Notes under the pieces: model-generated
Databases searched by the model: none
What the model saw: the letters and a program-made list of their open reading frames with translations, nothing else
Told to the model about the DNA's origin: nothing
Assembly (NCBI GenBank): GCA_033807775.1
Contig: CM066319.1
Location: 161,510,983-161,574,982 of the forward strand
Length of the DNA stretch: 64,000 bases
From: Saussurea involucrata
Taxonomy: Eukaryota > Streptophyta > Magnoliopsida > Asterales > Asteraceae
Direction of reading: 5' to 3'
Shown: positions 35,900 to 45,500 of the stretch, one piece after another
Position numbering within the stretch: the first letter of the stretch is position 1
How the letters are laid out: the number at the start of each line of letters is the position of its first letter
Position numbers and translations under genes: made by a program

Positions 35900-35917
35900 T
35901 CTTCCTTTGTATTGCAG
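35896..35917 (+). promoter_or_regulatory. Branch-point plus splice-acceptor cassette at gag/pol boundary, element 2
   Basis: CTAAT (35896-35900) overlaps the gag stop TAA. CTTCCTTTGTATTGCAG follows, with AG at 35916-35917, and pol is in phase 0 after CAG. It is a textbook plant 3' splice site in an intact element. Confidence 0.5.
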
Positions 35918-38900
35918 GTTAAGAAGGGTATCTGGTATCTCGATAGCGGATGCTCTAGACACATGACTGGAAAGAAAAGCCTGCTCGCTGAATACAAGGA
36001 AGAGAAGGGTCCCTCTGTGACTTTCGGTGGAAATGGAAAAGGACACACCCGAGGGTATGGTGTACTTTCAAATGGTACAACATCCTTCAGAAGAGTCGCA
36101 TATGTTGAAGGGCTGAAGCATAATCTTCTGAGCATCAGTCAGCTTTGCGACATGGATAACAAAGTGATTTTCACTAAGGAATCCTGCTTTGTCTCTGACA
36201 AAAAGGAGAAGATAGCTCTCAGCGGTTATCGTTTGGAAAATGTTTACGTTATAAACATGGACTCAACAACCACTGAAAACTCCTGTTTCTTCTCAAAGGC
36301 ATCTTCTGATGTCAACTGGCTATGGCACAAGAGGCTCTCACATCTCAACTTCAAGACACTGAATACTCTTTCATCCAAAGAGTTAGTCACTGGTCTACCT
36401 CAACATTCATACGCCAAAGAATCCTTATGTTCAGCGTGTGAAAAAGGGAAGCAGACCAAGGCAAGCTTTAAGTCAAAGCAAGTTTCCTCAGTGTCATCTC
36501 CTCTTCAACTACTCCATATGGATTTGTTTGGCCCCGTTAACAGACAATCCATCGCTGGAAAGAAATATACGCTGGTCATAGTTGATGAATTCTCTCGTTA
36601 CACATGGGTAATGTTTCTCCGTTCTAAGAGTGACACCCCTGAAGAACTCATCACATTTGTTCGGAAGATGGAAACTCTGAACAATATGACTGTTCGCTCA
36701 ATAAGGAGTGATCATGGAACTGAATTCAAAAACAGTTCTCTTGATTCCTTCCTTGAGAGCAAGGGTATTTCTCACAACTTTTCGTCAGTGAGAACACCAC
36801 AACAAAACGGAGTCGCTGAAAGAAGAAATAGAACAATTATTGAAGCTGCACGTTCAATGCTCAGCGATTCTCACCTGCCTACTCAGTTTTGGGCAGAAGC
36901 TGTCAACACGGCTTGTTTTACGCAAAACAGGTCGCTGATAGTCAAAAGATTCAAAAAGACAGCCTATGAACTTTTTCATGGGAGAAAGCCTTCAATCAGC
37001 TTTCTTCACATCTTTGGTTGTCAGTGTTACATACTGAGCAACAGAGATGCCCTTGGAAAATTTGATCCTAAAGCTGATGATGGAATCTTTCTTGGATACT
37101 CCTCAGTTTCCAAATCCTTCAGAGTCTTCAACCGAAGAAGACAAACTGTAGAAGAAACTATTCACGTCACGTTTGACGAATCCCGTTCAGCGAACTCTAA
37201 ACCGAACGCTGATACAGAAGAACTGAATCAATGGATGTTTTCTCATCTTGGTGATTCAGAAGATGTTCCCACTACTCATGCTCATACAACTGAAAATGAT
37301 GGTCCTACTATCATTCCCAATATGCAGAATAGTGAAGCTGAAACATCTTGGGTCTCAGCTGTTCCTATAAACACTATACCCGCAGTTGATCCAAATGTCT
37401 CAGAAATTCCATCTATTTCTCAGCAATCAGTTAATGAAGTGACAAATGCAAGCATTCCTCTCTTAGCTGATAATCCAGAAGTAGCTGAAGCCTCATCTTC
37501 AGTTTCTCCAGTTCAGACTGAGTCAGCGACGCATGCTCCGGCTCAGCGATGGACTGTAAATCACCCAATCGATCAAATTCTTGGTGATCCCAACGCTGGT
37601 ATTCAGACTCGTAGAAGTGCAGGTAATATTTGTTTATTTGTTAACTTTATTTCTCTAACTGAACCAAAGAAAATAGATGATGCCCTCAGAGATCCAAACT
37701 GGGTCAGCGCTATGCAAGAAGAGCTGACTGAATTCGAAAGAAACAAAGTTTGGAAACTTGTTCGGAGACCAACTGACAAAACAGTGATAGGCACTAAGTG
37801 GGTCTATCGAAACAAGTTGGACGAACATGGTACTGTAACTCGCAACAAAGCTCGTCTTGTTGCTCAGGGATACAGACAAGAGGAAGGCATAGATTATGAC
37901 GAAACCTTTGCTCCAGTAGCAAGACTTGAATCTATTCGTCTTTTCTTAGCATATGCTGTACACAAAAACTTCACTGTACATCAAATGGATGTTAAGTCAG
38001 CGTTTCTAAATGGAAAGCTGAATGAAGAAGTTTATGTGGAACAACCTCCAGGATTCTCAGATCCTAAGCGTCCAGGTTATGTTTATAAGCTGGATAAGGC
38101 ACTTTATGGCTTGAAGCAAGCTCCTCGTGCATGGTATGACACTCTTTCTACTTATCTCCACCTTAAAAAATTTGAGAGAGGTAAGATTGACAAAACTTTG
38201 TTTTTTAGAAAAATAAAAGGTCATATCATTTTAGTTCAAATATATGTTGATGACATTATATTTGGTTCTACTAACCCTGAGCTTTGTACTCGTTTCGCTG
38301 ATAGAATGAAAGATGAGTATAAAATGAGTATGATGGGTGAACTAACATATTTCCTTGGTCTTCAGATTAAGCAAACTGAAAAAGGAACTTTTATAAATCA
38401 GGGAAAATATGTTAAAGATATGCTGAGGAAATTCGACTTAACTGAAAGTTCAGCTATGAAAACCCCTATGGCATCACCGCTGATACTTGATAAGGACACA
38501 AAGGGTGTTCCTGTCAATGTCACGCTGTACCGTGGAATGATCGGCTCACTACTGTATCTTACAGCTAGCCGACCCGATATTATGTTTGCAACATGTCTGT
38601 GCGCACGATATCAAGCTGAACCTAAGATATCCCATATGAAAGCTGTAAAGCGAATCTTTCGATATCTTAAGGGTACAGCGAATCTGGGTCTTTGGTATCC
38701 CAAAGATTCAGGATTCGATCTAACCGCCTATTCAGACAGTGATTTTGCAGGTTGCAAAATGGATAGGAAAAGCACCACAGGAGGATGTCAGCTCCTGGGT
38801 GGAAAGCTGGTAAGTTGGACAAGTAAGAAGCAAAACTCAGTGTCCACTTCCACAGCTGAAGCTGAGTATGTAGCCGCTGGAAGCTGCTGTTCTCAAGTCT

Positions 38901-39190
38901 TGTGGATGAGAAATCAACTACTAGACTATGATCTTCAGCTCTCCAAAATTCCAATCTATTGCGACAGCACAAGTGCCATCGCTATAGCAAACAATCCAGT
39001 GCTACACTCAAAGACAAAACACATAGAAATCAGATATCATTTTATCAGAGATCATGTGATGAATGGTGATATAGAACTTCATTTTATCCCCACTGATTAT
39101 CAGTTAGCTGATTTGTTTACCAAACCTCTTGATGAGACAAGATTCAACTTTCTCATCAGCGAGCTTGGAATGCTGAACTTTGAAGGATAA
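35918..39190 (+). CDS. pol: Pol polyprotein of element 2, intact
   Basis: The frame opens right after the acceptor-like CAG and has no ATG before the protease site, so its translation needs splicing, readthrough or fusion. Protease DSGCSRHMTG is about 9 residues in. The integrase zinc site (WHKRLSHLNF, CSACEKGKQ), Asp (MDLFGP), Asp (SDHGTEF) and Glu (QQNGVAERRNR) are present. RT has FAPVARLESIR, QMDVKSAFLNG and YVDD at about residue 776. RNase H has SDSDFAG, STAEAEYVAAGS and DSTSAIAIANNP. About 1,090 residues and all catalytic positions intact, so enzymatic competence is likely. Confidence 0.93.
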   Translation, partial: VKKGIWYLDSGCSRHMTGKKSLLAEYKEEKGPSVTFGGNGKGHTRGYGVLSNGTTSFRRVAYVEGLKHNLLSISQLCDMDNKVIFTKESCFVSDKKEKIALSGYRLENVYVINMDSTTTENSCFFSKASSDVNWLWHKRLSHLNFKTLNTLSSKELVTGLPQHSYAKESLCSACEKGKQTKASFKSKQVSSVSSPLQLLHMDLFGPVNRQSIAGKKYTLVIVDEFSRYTWVMFLRSKSDTPEELITFVRKMETLNNMTVRSIRSDHGTEFKNSSLDSFLESKGISHNFSSVRTPQQNGVAERRNRTIIEAARSMLSDSHLPTQFWAEAVNTACFTQNRSLIVKRFKKTAYELFHGRKPSISFLHIFGCQCYILSNRDALGKFDPKADDGIFLGYSSVSKSFRVFNRRRQTVEETIHVTFDESRSANSKPNADTEELNQWMFSHLGDSEDVPTTHAHTTENDGPTIIPNMQNSEAETSWVSAVPINTIPAVDPNVSEIPSISQQSVNEVTNASIPLLADNPEVAEASSSVSPVQTESATHAPAQRWTVNHPIDQILGDPNAGIQTRRSAGNICLFVNFISLTEPKKIDDALRDPNWVSAMQEELTEFERNKVWKLVRRPTDKTVIGTKWVYRNKLDEHGTVTRNKARLVAQGYRQEEGIDYDETFAPVARLESIRLFLAYAVHKNFTVHQMDVKSAFLNGKLNEEVYVEQPPGFSDPKRPGYVYKLDKALYGLKQAPRAWYDTLSTYLHLKKFERGKIDKTLFFRKIKGHIILVQIYVDDIIFGSTNPELCTRFADRMKDEYKMSMMGELTYFLGLQIKQTEKGTFINQGKYVKDMLRKFDLTESSAMKTPMASPLILDKDTKGVPVNVTLYRGMIGSLLYLTASRPDIMFATCLCARYQAEPKISHMKAVKRIFRYLKGTANLGLWYPKDSGFDLTAYSDSDFAGCKMDRKSTTGGCQLLGGKLVSWTSKKQNSVSTSTAEAEYVAAGSCCSQVLWMRNQLLDYDLQLSKIPIYCDSTSAIAIANNPVLHSKTKHIEIRYHFIRDHVMNGDIELHFIPTDYQLADLFTKPLDETRFNFLISELGMLNFEG

Positions 39191-39193
39191 ATC

Positions 39194-39680
39194 TTCAGCG
39201 GTTCACATTTAATCAGCGATACGTTTATACATTCTTGTATAGGCTCTCGGATAAAATAAACTTGTACAATCCATTTCATCATCTTCTCTCTGAATAAATT
39301 TGGTTAAACTGATATCAAGGTATGTTTTCTCTCTCTGACAAAACGCATGAAAATGCAAGATTTCAAATTCTTACATCGCTGAATATCTCTTCCTTAACAG
39401 CGATATTTTGAAATTTCTTAAAACCCTCACTGATATTTCTATTCAGTGCTTCATATTTTCCAAAGAGTCCCTGAGTTTTTCTTTCAAAACCTCAGAGACA
39501 ACGAAAGAATGTGAAAGGACAGTTGTGACGTCATTGCAACGGATAACACCAGGCACGCTCTTTTTCTGACACACGTTTGCACGTTTCGTTGTCTATCCAA
39601 TCAAATGCAAACACGTGTCCGTGTCATGATGAAAAACTTTCCCGCTCAAGTCTTTCTCTCTCTACTCTCTTCCTATATAA
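39194..39680 (+). promoter_or_regulatory. Internal promoter candidate before ORF3 of element 2
   Basis: The pol-ORF3 linker has exact TCAGCG/CGCTGA motifs near 39195, 39213 and 39374, plus CAGCGAT near 39400. One-base CpG-decay variants (CACTGA, TCAGTG) lie near 39430-39450. A strong plant-type TATA box, CCTATATAAACAC, lies at about 39672-39684. An AAG-GTTAATATG donor-like site near 39803 would allow a leader intron before the ORF3 start at 40197. Confidence 0.5.
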
Positions 39681-40196
39681 ACACTCTCAAAGTTTATATT
39701 TGTCTTTTACGCCAATCAATCTTTCTCCGCAAGAAAAGAACACTGTTGCATTTTGTGCTCTCAATCTTCAAGAACTGTTCATCATCTTCTTCATCAAACT
39801 CAAGGTTAATATGTTCTTATCTATTATCAAATGCGAATAACTTGTTTTCGATCTTATCATTGTTTTACACAAGATCAAACAAAAGAACTCAAAAATAAAA
39901 TCATTTTCTTTCATGGTTTTATAAACACAACCATTTCATGGTTGTTCTTCAAGTTTTAAATCTAAAATCTTAAACTTGTTCTTCTTTCGTATCCATTTTT
40001 TTTAAGAAACTGGAATACAAGGCTTATGGGTATTATATTCGTTTTTTTTTAAAACAAGAAAAACCCTAATCTTCATTAAGACTTTTTTGTCTGAATGAAA
40101 TGGACAAAATTCGAAAAATCTTAATGGAAATTTTCTTTCCACATTAAGATAATTCTTATTTGTTAACATCTTTGGTTGAACTGATAATATAGTGAA

Positions 40197-42848
40197 ATGG
40201 CAACTTCAAAGCTGAATGTTACCGCTGAGTCCATCTCCGCTGATTCTGAGGAACTGGAAATCACCAAAGCTCCTCAGGTTAAGTTTGAGCTGGATCAACT
40301 AGACTGGACAAAGGCAAACAACCTCTCAGCGCTTCTCGAGTTTCCTCCTCGGAAGCAGGTATCCCATCTAGACGACGCTGTAAATCTTTTGAAGAATAGC
40401 CCCATCTACACAGCACTGACAATCACACCTCCTGCCAGTCAGCGTCTATTATCCCAATTCTGGTACTCTGCCAGACACACCGACCTACCCTCCGCCAAAG
40501 ATCCATCTAAAACCATCGACTGCATACTCAGCGATACTGAGTATGGCACCATCAAGATAACCCCCGCAGTAATCCGCAAAGCTCTGAAATTCCCTAACGC
40601 TACCTCAGAAAATCCTTTCATTCCATTACCTGACCACAAGAAGCACGCTGACAGGGAAGAAATCATTGCTTTCCTTGATGCGATGGGTTACATCTGGGAG
40701 ACTGGAAGAGACAAGCTACCTGAGAAGAAGCTGACGCTGATAAAGAAATCCAAGATGCCCAGCGAGATGAACTTCATCTTCGCTCACCTGATCAGCTGCA
40801 TGACAGCGAAATCCGGATCTTCTGATCAAGCCGCTCAACCTCAGCAGGCCATGGGTTACGCACTGCTGAAAGGTCTCAACATTGACTAGGCCTCCATCAT
40901 CTATGAAGACCTCATTCAACGTGTTGATTCTGCCGCTGACCGACCAGCATGGGTTCCTTACCCATGATTCATCAGCGCCATCTTTCAATATGGCCTGAAG
41001 GACAGCTATCCTGAAGAGGGTGATCTGAAACTCTCTCAGATTGGCCCTAAAGTTCTCGACTTCAAGCCTGTCGCCAACGAGGTACGTCTCTCTACCCTTC
41101 TCACTCTACTTAATTCTCCGCTTTCTGTGGCTCCTTCAGCGACAATACCCCTCGTTGATTCCCAGGCCACAAAATCCATTCCTTCTAAGAAAAGGAAACA
41201 ATCTCTTACCCCTCTTGATTCCAAAAGGATCAAGAAAACCAAGGAGCAACCCCAGCAATTCCATGCTGAAGACTCCTCAGCTCATTCTGAAGAGCTGAAG
41301 GAAAGTTTCGTGGTACGCTCTGCCACACCAATTCAAGCCATCCCTTCTAAACCTACTTCAGCGTCCTTAAACGCTGAGGTTAGAACTTTGGAATCTACCC
41401 AACCTTCTTCAGTCTCTCAAAAGACTGATGAAGTACTTCTCAGCGAATCCAACGCTGAACTTGAAACCCAACCCCAATTCTTATCCTTCGATCCTCCCTC
41501 TATTTCTTTGGACACTCCTCCAGTTAAAACTGGAGATGCCATCATTCAAGAAGCCGTTGAAGCTTCTCAACGAATGACGAAGAAAGGACCTGCAGAGATC
41601 TCCATCCCTCACGGAACTTTTGAGGGAGATATGGAACACTATGGAGGGACTCGAAACTTTGATGAGTTCGTCAACGCTCCTGCAGGTACAGATCCCACCT
41701 TAAACACTGTAACTAAACCTGAAACTTCTGAGCTTTCCTTTGTTCACAAGTACTTATATGTTACAGGTCCTTATTTGGGAGACATCAACCAGTCTCTGAA
41801 GTCCATGGAGATGAAACTTACAGATCTCACCACCGGTCTATCAAATAACTCTACAGCTGTAACAAACGCTGGAGAGAATCTGACGAAGCTGACTGCTGTG
41901 GTGGAAAAGAAGGCCTCCTCTGATGACATCAAAGACCTTGATAAAACTCTCGCCGACTTTGCCAAAGTGCTCTCCGACATCTACACTGACTACACCAACC
42001 TCAAATCGTCAGTTTCCACCGTTTCCAGCGAGGTTACAACGCTGAAGAAATCGGTTGGTACACTCGAAGGTGATATGTCAGTGGTCAAGACCGACTTGGG
42101 CTCAGTGAAGACCGACCTTGGTTCTGTCAAGACAATGATCGAGACGCTGGTAAACAAGGCAAACAATCCAGCTCCTGCTCCGGCCCCTGCACCTATTTTG
42201 GACTCATTCACCGCAGAGGATCGCCAAGAGCTGAAGAAAATCACGCCTGCTATTTCTGGCCTAGAAGACAGAATAGCTAAGCTTGAAGGTTGTGTGAAAA
42301 TCTCTGGCCCAGAAGACAGAGACAACACCAATGCTGAGTCTACCCATTCCTCCCTCGCCCATCATGAGAAAGAGGGGGAGAAGAGCGCTGAACAAGAGAA
42401 GAGCGCTGAAGATCAAAATAAGAGCGCTGAAGACCTTTCCCATGATGAATCTATCAGGAGAGAGGGTAATGAAGATCTGATTACTGGACCTCAGGGAGAT
42501 GAAAACCCTGAGGGAACCGAGAACCTCGCCTCTGTATCTGAGGGGGAGCAACTCGAAGAAGATGCTGAGGAATCCGAAGCAGAAGAAGACGAAGACATCG
42601 ACATCCCTGAAGCTGAACCATCCTCCTCTCCAAGGAACGATGATGATGATGATGATGAAGATGACGAATTCTTTGTCGTCAAACATGCTCCTCGAAAAGC
42701 TCTTAAAGGGATCGTGATAACCGAATCCATAGGGGAGAAGACAAAAACAAAGACTAAGCACTCAGCCTCTGGCGCTGAGAAAAGCAAAGACAAAGGCATC
42801 GCTGAAGATGATAATCTGGCGATCTTGCTTGCAAAGCCGATTTGTCAG
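40197..42848 (+). pseudogene. ORF3 of element 2, first exon, two nonsense codons
   Basis: The frame starts MATSKLNVTAESISADSEEL. Residues about 55-230 are the conserved N-terminal domain (LLKNSPIYTALT, FWYSARH, GYIWE, NFIFAHLISCM). An in-frame TAG at 40887-40889 and TGA near 40965 interrupt it, after which the same frame stays open to 42857. The middle is Ser/Thr/Pro-rich, then a coiled-coil-like segment with heptad repeats and SVKTDLGSVKTDLG repeats, then a very acidic tail (EDEDIDIPEAE, D-rich). Both stops are explainable by C-to-T transitions. Function is unknown; no signal peptide or membrane segment is visible, so the name envelope does not fit well. Confidence 0.75.
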
Positions 42849-43000
42849 GTACACTAAACTTATTTTTCCTTCCCTGATCATCTCTGAACAATCAGTTATC
42901 CATTCCACAAACACCATACACATCCACATTTTTTTTCTATCTTTTCTACCCAAGTTCTTCTACCCAGTTCTTATTTGTAAGATCGTTTCGTTTCAGCTAG
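42849..43000 (+). other. Probable intron within ORF3 of element 2
   Basis: CAG|GTACAC at 42846-42854 is a good donor. A pyrimidine-rich tract leads to TTTCAGCTAG at 42991-43000. Using the second AG gives a 152-base phase-0 intron joining two long frames. Using the first AG would leave an in-frame TAG. Without splicing the frame ends nine bases after the donor. Confidence 0.5.
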
Positions 43001-44257
43001 TCCTCTCCCCTGTTTGAGGATATCGCTGAAGGCTCTACTATTGCAACTTCACCAATAATTCCAGCTACCGCTGAAGACATAATCCCAGTCTTAGATTTAA
43101 TCTCTGAGACTGATGAACCAGAAGAACAACCTCTCTCGCACAGAAACAGACCTTCCTCAGTTCCTCAAAGGCTGAGTGAAGAAGATCAAAAGAGGAGAGA
43201 AGAAATGATAAAGCGATTCGAGGATCAGCGAATCATTCTAAGGCGCGATCAACTGCCTTCAGTTCCTCCTAAGTTCAGAATTTCAAAAGCTGAATACCAG
43301 GAACATATCAGAGCTGAACGCCTCATCGCTGAAAGGAAGGAAGCTGAAGATAAAGACAGAGAATACGCCATCAAGCTCACTCAAGAATCTGTCAAAGACC
43401 CCAAGCTGAAGCGTATTCCCATTCAAATCCAACGAAAGCTTTGGGAACAAGCCCAGAAGATCGTGGAAAAGAAAGCTGAAGTTTCTCAGACCACCCTGAT
43501 CTGGTGTAAAGAGAATATCCACTTCAGATATCGTCCAGCGAAGATCAACAAGGTATTCATCTCTGGAAGAACCTCCATCGGAGTACCTATTGTTGACATC
43601 AAACTGTTCAGAGAAGATGGCTCATCTGAAACCTTTCGCGCTGACACTGTAAAAAGGTATGGTCTCTCTGAATGGCTGGAGATGAGGTTAGCTATCCAAC
43701 CATCACAATCTAAGTACAAGGATCATTTCGAAAAGCTGATAAACAGACAGATCGATTTGATATCTTCTTGTGTGGATATTCCTCCTGTTCCTGATCTAAA
43801 GCCGAAAAGAAAAAGGGGCTCACCAAAGAAGAAACGTCAAGATTCAAACTCAGGTCCTGTCATACGAAATGAAACTGGAATTGGTTTCTCTCGCGCTGAA
43901 GTACTTGGTCCTGATCCTGATCTATCTGCCCTTGACATCTCTTTGCCACCATGTAAACTTTTCGTCCCTGGTAAAGTCATCAGTAATCCTTATGGAATAT
44001 TCTTTCTTGACTACGACGGACGTAAATGCTTTCAACGGATCGCTGAGCTTCCAATCACTCCAATCGAACAGCTCAGAGATCTCATCTACTGGTGCGACTT
44101 CAGAAAAGACATTCAGGCACGACACCTAAAACCCTTGATTTTTGAAGCTGCTCTAAAGCTAAAGAATAAAGGAGAAAAGGTTCCTGACTGGATGATTCCA
44201 ACTGAAAAGACAACCCTTGATGAACTTCTCATTAAGGAAGAACCCTTTGAAGGCTGA
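43001..44257 (+). CDS. ORF3 of element 2, second exon
   Basis: This frame is open from 43001. Its N-terminal part is acidic and Lys/Glu-rich (helical, RLIAERKEAEDKDRE). The conserved C-terminal domain follows (FREDGSSETF, RYGLSEWLEMRL), then a basic cluster KPKRKRGSPKKKRQ that resembles a bipartite nuclear localisation signal. The final part of about 130 residues is globular-looking. Element 1 carries a matching C-domain. A nuclear signal fits a nuclear role better than an envelope role, but this is inference. Confidence 0.65.
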   Translation, partial: SSPLFEDIAEGSTIATSPIIPATAEDIIPVLDLISETDEPEEQPLSHRNRPSSVPQRLSEEDQKRREEMIKRFEDQRIILRRDQLPSVPPKFRISKAEYQEHIRAERLIAERKEAEDKDREYAIKLTQESVKDPKLKRIPIQIQRKLWEQAQKIVEKKAEVSQTTLIWCKENIHFRYRPAKINKVFISGRTSIGVPIVDIKLFREDGSSETFRADTVKRYGLSEWLEMRLAIQPSQSKYKDHFEKLINRQIDLISSCVDIPPVPDLKPKRKRGSPKKKRQDSNSGPVIRNETGIGFSRAEVLGPDPDLSALDISLPPCKLFVPGKVISNPYGIFFLDYDGRKCFQRIAELPITPIEQLRDLIYWCDFRKDIQARHLKPLIFEAALKLKNKGEKVPDWMIPTEKTTLDELLIKEEPFEG

Positions 44258-44511
44258 CAACAATCACCTCATTCTCTATTGTATCAATCATCCTTCAGTA
44301 CTTGTAATTTATTTCGCTTGTACTTGTAATCTTTCTTATTCAAATTGTAACCTGATTCAAAGATTTAAAGAAAGATTTCAGCGAATGTACTTTACTCCAT
44401 CAGTACTGAAAAGATCCCAGAAAACAGTAAAAGGGACAAATATTTTATGAGTTCTTTTTATCCTTAAGTTTTCATTAAATAGCAATTTTCCTTGTTGCTA
44501 TGTCATAATCA

Positions 44512-45495
44512 AATAGGGGGAGATTGTTGATCCAAACCCTCAGTGATTTGATAATGACCCTATCTTAAATACTTAGTGAAAATTGTAAGTAAACAATATG
44601 TATCAGAGTTTCACTATCGCTGATAAGTACTAAGATCTTACAGTACTGCTGATAGGAACTCTCGCTCTTTTAGATTAAACATTCAGCGAACACTGTTCAC
44701 CATATCGCTGAGTCTGTTCAGTCCTTATGGTGATCGCTGATAAATTAGTTGTTTACTTATGATCCCTGAAGACAAGATTCACGTCAACAAAGGTTCTACG
44801 CTGAAGTCGAAGATCAAGCTCAAAGAACCAGCGACAAGTCTCCTAATGAACTGATGCGGATCAGCGAAGACTCAGATTTATCCACTCAACGTGAAGTATC
44901 AAGTACAAGACTTTAGCTATCGCTGAACTTTATCATTCGCTGAATAGTAAATGATAATCGCTGAATCAACGAAAGCTGATCATGAAGTCCTCCGTACAAA
45001 GTACTTTTGTCTTAACCTCCCTTGCACGCCACCGTACGAAATGTCAGAAAAGAACCTCCGAAAATCTGAAATCGTACAACCACTCTAATACTACACTATT
45101 CATTCATGCGACTACTAAGGTTGTCAACAAAGGTCAATGACGTGCAACCAATCCGCTGATGACACGTGTAAAGTGTATACTGAATTGCATTAAATGCATG
45201 CAGTATATAAAGAGATGAACTCACTTCATTTTGAAGTAACTTGCTAACTCTGGACAAGTTCAAATCTCTCTTAAGATAGGATTTTATTAGTAATCTCCTC
45301 ATCTTTCTTAGTGCAAGAAACCTTAGTGTTCCAACTTGTTTAGATTTAGGTTTATCCTTAATCTTGTTTCCGCAACAAGCTGTAAATTATTAATGATTTA
45401 TCAATAAACAATTTAGAAAAGTAAAATAGTGTGTTTGTATTCAACCCCCCCCCCCCCCCCTTCTACAAACTTGTATAGGCCTTTCGGAACCAACA
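44512..45495 (+). repeat. Polypurine tract and 3' LTR of element 2
   Basis: AATAGGGGGAGAT at 44512-44524 precedes the LTR start TGTTGATCC at 44525. The LTR is 971 bp; the five extra bases against the 5' LTR are all in the C-run (45445-45460). The stretch 44258-44511 is non-coding 3' leader. Confidence 0.92.
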
Positions 45496-45500
45496 GTTGA

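Larger units (their letters stand above)
32445..45495 (+). mobile_element. Copia element 2 (Sirevirus-like), nearly complete
   Basis: It is 13,051 bp long, with LTRs at 32445-33410 and 44525-45495 and target duplication GTTGA (32440-32444 and 45496-45500). It lies inside pol of element 3. Gag and pol are intact single frames, while ORF3 carries two nonsense codons. By eye the LTRs differ by seven substitutions plus a C-run of 11 against 16. This is the best candidate in the window for a recently active element. Confidence 0.93.

Noticed and set aside
41077..41135. Intron beginning at GAG|GTACGT in ORF3 of element 2
   Set aside because: The frame is continuous through this site without stops, so no intron is needed.
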